Below, piece by piece: positions 59,943-64,000 of a stretch of 64,000 nt of DNA. Origin of the DNA: Coffea arabica (Eukaryota; Streptophyta; Magnoliopsida; Gentianales; Rubiaceae). The position numbers and the translations under genes were made by a program. The notes under the pieces are model-generated. The model had not been told where the DNA came from, ran no database searches, and worked only from the letters and a program-made list of their open reading frames with translations. Each line of letters starts with the position of its first letter. The first letter of the stretch is position 1. Location: contig NC_092312.1 in assembly GCF_036785885.1 (NCBI RefSeq), positions 18,928,001-18,992,000 on the forward strand, in the 5' to 3' direction.

Positions 59943-61973
59943 TTACCCAAGCTTCATGGGATTTTTTGGTGCTTCATTCCTCTGTGCATGCGGCTGGCTT
60001 AGCTGGAGATTCATTGGTACATGTAAATCATTCATGTTGCTGGTCACATTTGTTGTACATATGCTCCCGTGTGATTTATTTATGTTCTCTTGTTCTTGAA
60101 CCTGGATCCAAAACTCATTTATGGTCAGCCGGCTAAGAGATATTTCTCAGTGGACAGATGAAAAGCCAGCATTCTCTCTTGCTCTCTCTTTCCTTTCATT
60201 TGTTTGGGCTTATCTAAAGTTACCTTCTTCTGCAGTTGTATGTTCTCTTGATGAATGAGGTTAACCTTGTTGTACAACTCAATATTTTCTTCATGAAGAT
60301 GATTCCCCTGCAATGGAGATAGCAAAGTACTATCAACACATGTTTTAGCTTAAGAAACTATAAAATAGCAGTAATTGCTCACAACCTTCCGATGTAATTG
60401 CTTGATTTCATCAGTTAGAACCTGCTCCTGAAGAAATTAAGCTATGGTCAGGGTGATAGTAGATTAGGTATTCTCCAGGATCATTGATATACTTGATCTG
60501 GAATTATTGGATATTGCAAAGAATTGCCTTAGAAGATGAAAGGATCTACCTTTTTTACGCGGACTCCTTTCAAACTGACCTCCAGTTGATTCTCGAGCTG
60601 TACTAGATCATTGACGCTCAACCCAAATAATTCTTCTCCTAGAAGCTTCCTGCTCTTACATGGACACTACATAAGGTATTTGTTTTGTTCTTACCTAGAC
60701 AGCCTCAATACCCTTTTAAAAAGCATATAAGAACCGCAATGGTACATTTTCTACCATTTCCTCTACATATCTCTTATCTCCAGATTGAGAACATAAATAA
60801 TCATCTCTGTAGTGATGCATCTCAACTGAAAAAGTTAAGAAAGAAATAAATAACAGGTAGGTGTGATCCTTTATGGAAAAAAAAGTTGATTTTGAAGTCA
60901 GATATTTCATTTCTGAATCAGGACTTTGACTTTCTTGAATAGATTTTTTTCCTCAATAAATTGCCATTAAAGCAGCCTTTCATTTTCCTTGTCCTACCTT
61001 ATAAAAAGTTACTGCCTCTCCTGACTGGCAGCCAAAAATTTTGTCCTGTCCCAAATGATAAATATAGATGATATTCACTAGAAATATATTATCTGTCTAA
61101 AGAAGCACTCCTTTAAAGAAATTCGTGCAAGGAAATATCAGCAAGCTTTCATCAAGTTGGTTCACATTAGATTAGGACATCTAGAATGTGCTCATGACCT
61201 ACAGTTTATGCAATCTCTAATTGAGTACATAAGATTGTCACCTATCAGCCCTTTTTTCAGAGAAATGCTGCTTCTGTCTGAAAAGAATCACGTTTACTTA
61301 GATAGAACAGCCTAAGAGAGTGCATAGCTCATGTCCACAACTAAGTCCATGGTTTAAGGTTCAGATATCTCCTTAAAGAAAAATGCAGAAAATTGTGACA
61401 GTCATAATTAACAAACATGGTTCTTCATTTCAATCCTGTGTAATAACAGTAGAAGAAAGGTGATAATAATAACTCACACAACTAGGGTCTCTGTCTGAAG
61501 TCAAGAGAGTACTATATTACAGATAGAAAGGCAAAGAAAGTAAAAACGCCAAGTATTCCAGACTGATTAAACCTAGAGCTTTTTTGTGTAAACTTTGCAT
61601 TACTTATGAGATTGAGAAAATTTTCAAGTGATCGCATGAGAAAAAAGTTTATTGGGATATAAACTTACACTTCATAAGCAATCAATCTCATTAAATTAAG
61701 TCAACTTGGGTTGGACACCTTACGTTCTTTAACAGCTGTATTAGCAATTTGCCTGTATTTTGCAATTCAGTCAAGTATTCCTATATCTCTAGCCACTCAG
61801 TGCCTTCCTTTTCTGGTTGTCTATCACATCTCTCTATGGATAAATGTACTTGGATATGAATTTCATGCAAGGAGTAAAAACCACCTTTGAGGTTGCCTTC
61901 TATAATCTTACCTGTGGGTATCTTGCAAGTAATGCAGCTGCTGCCTCAAACTTGCTACTTCCCTTTGCCAAAA
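59943..61973 (-). CDS. AGL17-like MIKC MADS-box transcription factor, 3' exons (5' end not in view)
   Basis: Five exons are readable: 61973-61912 (62 bp), 60649-60550 (100 bp), 60427-60386 (42 bp), 60307-60224 and 60101-59943. They give 148 C-terminal residues and a stop. Exon lengths 62, 100 and 42 bp are the canonical MIKC values, and the phases agree. The protein runs [20 protein letters not shown], then [45 protein letters not shown] and [11 protein letters not shown], ending MKLG. This is the K domain and C-terminal LQLSQP motif typical of the AGL17/ANR1 clade, whose members act in root and flowering regulation. The MADS and I exons should lie further upstream on the minus strand, beyond 64000 or unrecognised; a long intron is common in this clade. 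Confidence 0.85.
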
Positions 61974-64000
61974 CTGTCAAACAATGTAATGAAGTGTTTA
62001 CCCGGTTTAAGATTAAAAATTCAAGGCATAGTTTTAAATTTAGTTCCCTTTGCTTTTACAACGAAGCGGGAGGTACGCGAACTGCCAAATATACCACAAT
62101 TATATCTAAAAAACAAAAGGCAAATGCATGTTATGAGTTAAATGCACTTATTATTCATCAGCAACAACAGGACATAGTTCAGCATTGTAAAATGTTATCA
62201 AGCAGGTCCATTTTTGTCCTTTGCAAGTTATCTAGATGTTTCATTTCTTTGAAAATTGAGAACTCACTAGATTAAATGTTACTGAGTAATACGAACTACA
62301 CCTTTAGGATCTGTCTAGTTTCAGAATACTAATCCATTCCGACAAATTGTGAAAAAACAGAAATATGTAATCATCATAACAATGACCAATCAATGTCATT
62401 AATGGCAGTTAGCTGCCCTGTATTAAGATGAATTATCTGGGTAATGGATGTTCTACTGGAAGATGAAAGTCACAAAGTATGCTTGTTGGAGCATATCACA
62501 GGCAATGTCACTTGCGCAGATGAAATTGTGCAGGAGCTCTTGCACTTGATATTTATCACATGACCGAATAGCTTCTTCCCTCAATAGATACTGTAAGTAC
62601 ATAAATAATTTTTTGTTAGTCTCACTGCCAGTATGAACTTGAAGTTTGGTAACAGATTCAACAAGGAGTTGCCTACCTAAACCTACAAGTTATATAGCAT
62701 GAACTTAGAGGTGTGACTGGAGGCGTTGGTATGCATAAATACAGAACTGACTGCTGTGGCTTAGAGGAGGAGAAGGAGCCAATTTGGAAGCTGATTCTGA
62801 CTTGGGATGACCTGCAGAATGGAATTAATCATTATCTCGTAAGTAAATGCCTTTGGGGGTTGGCTTAAAAGTAGTAAAACGCTTTTGAAGGGATGATATG
62901 TCAGGTACAAGGATCCAACTTTGACTGGAACATATCTGTGGAAAGAAGTTGGGTTGTGAATTTCTTCTAGACCATACAACATCTTGAATGTGGAATTAAG
63001 GATTCAGAATCTGGCAGACGAGGATTTTTACTTTTTAGGCATCTAAGCGATGCAATCACAGTCATGCTAGAGTTCTTTAACTGGATTTTGAAGTCGGCTT
63101 ATGCTAGCATATCTTGTGCACAAACATTGCCATATTCAGCGCAGCAAGTCTCACACTCATTCCTTTGCGGACACCTGCACATCTATTGTCAATCTTAAAA
63201 CAAAACTGAGCAACATTATCATGAGGACGACTGGTTTTCTCTGAGTTAAAAGGTCGAGGTTGGATCTATCCTGTTACTGGGACCAGCATCTGATAGAGAA
63301 CATTCGTAACATGCTTGTGGAATACATGATGGTTCTACCTGCTGTCACCCTTACGACTATCTGTAATGTAAAGGAGACTACTTACATATATAGGTTCAAC
63401 CGGTTCAACCTGCCGTACCAAACTCCGGCTCTCCCTTACAAACGGGTTCTACCTGCTGTCTACGTTATACTTACATTACCAAAATGTACCAAAATGAGCT
63501 GTGGGCATATAAATTCATATCTTCCTGTACCTTCTGGAGCAATGATTTTGGCTTTTGACTGAAAACAACTGGGAAATGGGTGAAGAAAAGGTAAAGGTTT
63601 GCTTGTCTAGAGAACGGGAAAACGACGTCTCAGTCGTTGGTTTGACTCCAGCATAGCTAACTAATTCAGATTTTGGAGTGATGGTACCTGTCCAATTCTG
63701 GAATTGAGTCTTAATCTTTCTAATTATTGGATTTCCTTAATGCAATTATTGCACTTTGCTTGATTTACGGCAAATACTGAATATATTGTACGTGCATTCT
63801 TGGCTCAGTTGAAAAATGCTGAGGAAGGTTTGAATACTGGCTCAAAATGCAGAATCCACACTGCGATTACCTTGTTCAAATTTCACGTCAAGTGCTGAGA
63901 GCTGAAGAATGGACAACTTTCCTCTTTACATATGGTGATCAGAAGTAGTAAAATGTGTTTATTGTCATGATACATACAAATGCTCCTCATGACGTAATCA
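61974..64000. other. probable long intron of the AGL17-like gene
   Basis: I searched this stretch by eye on the minus strand for the MADS domain and I-region exons and found neither. It is therefore probably intron sequence upstream of exon 3. A minus-strand open stretch (62595-62461) preceded by an acceptor-like CTTACAG reads YLLREEAIRSCDKYQVQELL; it matches nothing I recognise. The 16-mer GGTTCTACCTGCTGTC occurs twice (63331 and 63446). Confidence 0.45.

Noticed and set aside
1-64000. CRISPR arrays, operons and bacterial-type signals
   Set aside because: The window is plant nuclear DNA with spliced genes; the regular repeats seen are microsatellites, minisatellites or transposon ends without equal spacers.

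Overview
This is nuclear DNA of a flowering plant, most likely a core eudicot and possibly an asterid. It is AT-rich, with split genes, GT-AG introns, MITEs, a SINE-like element and plant-specific families: an O-fucosyltransferase of the plant clade, SYP81, an AGL17-like MADS gene and an OPT-family transporter. I cannot name the species from the sequence alone. Exon models below were built by hand from splice signals, reading phase and family conservation.

Layout. 1-6.4 kb has no recognisable gene; it holds an inverted-repeat element (111-606), a degenerate ~38-bp tandem repeat, TA/TG microsatellites and a TIR element (5096-5841). 6433-9908 (-) is a complete mitochondrial HSP70 gene (681 aa) with a heat-shock-like element and telo-box upstream. 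12667-15928 (-) is a complete CorA-like Mg2+ transporter gene (457 aa) with a 5'UTR intron and an upstream ORF. 16.6-27.8 kb is a repeat-rich gene desert: tandem repeats, a SINE, hAT-like elements and several MITEs. 27846-36218 (+) is a complete OPT oligopeptide-transporter gene (744 aa) whose 4.1-kb second intron carries a 1.9-kb TIR element with an unusual palindrome cluster. 36.9-38.6 kb is a chimeric pseudogene block: broken copies of a DHH-like gene are interrupted by a broken copy of the last OPT exon. 38718-41741 (-) is the intact DHH-superfamily-like gene (371 aa), divergent from SYP81 at 42766-46499 (+, 317 aa). SYP81 converges on an O-fucosyltransferase-like gene at 47250-50306 (-, 556 aa) that appears to use two GC-AG introns. 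50.3-56.3 kb is intergenic with a nested transposon pair (51677-54058). 56359-61973 (-) holds two tandem copies of the 3' exons of an AGL17-like MADS-box gene. The one at 59943-61973 looks functional and starts beyond the window or in unrecognised exons. The one at 56359-57078 is 5'-truncated and has lost a splice donor.

The genes do not form a pathway. They are typical independent plant housekeeping and transport loci: mitochondrial protein import and folding, Mg2+ and peptide or metal transport, ER membrane fusion, glycosylation and transcription. The most unusual structures are the OPT/DHH interleaved duplication, the paired GC-AG introns, and the palindrome array inside the intronic transposon.
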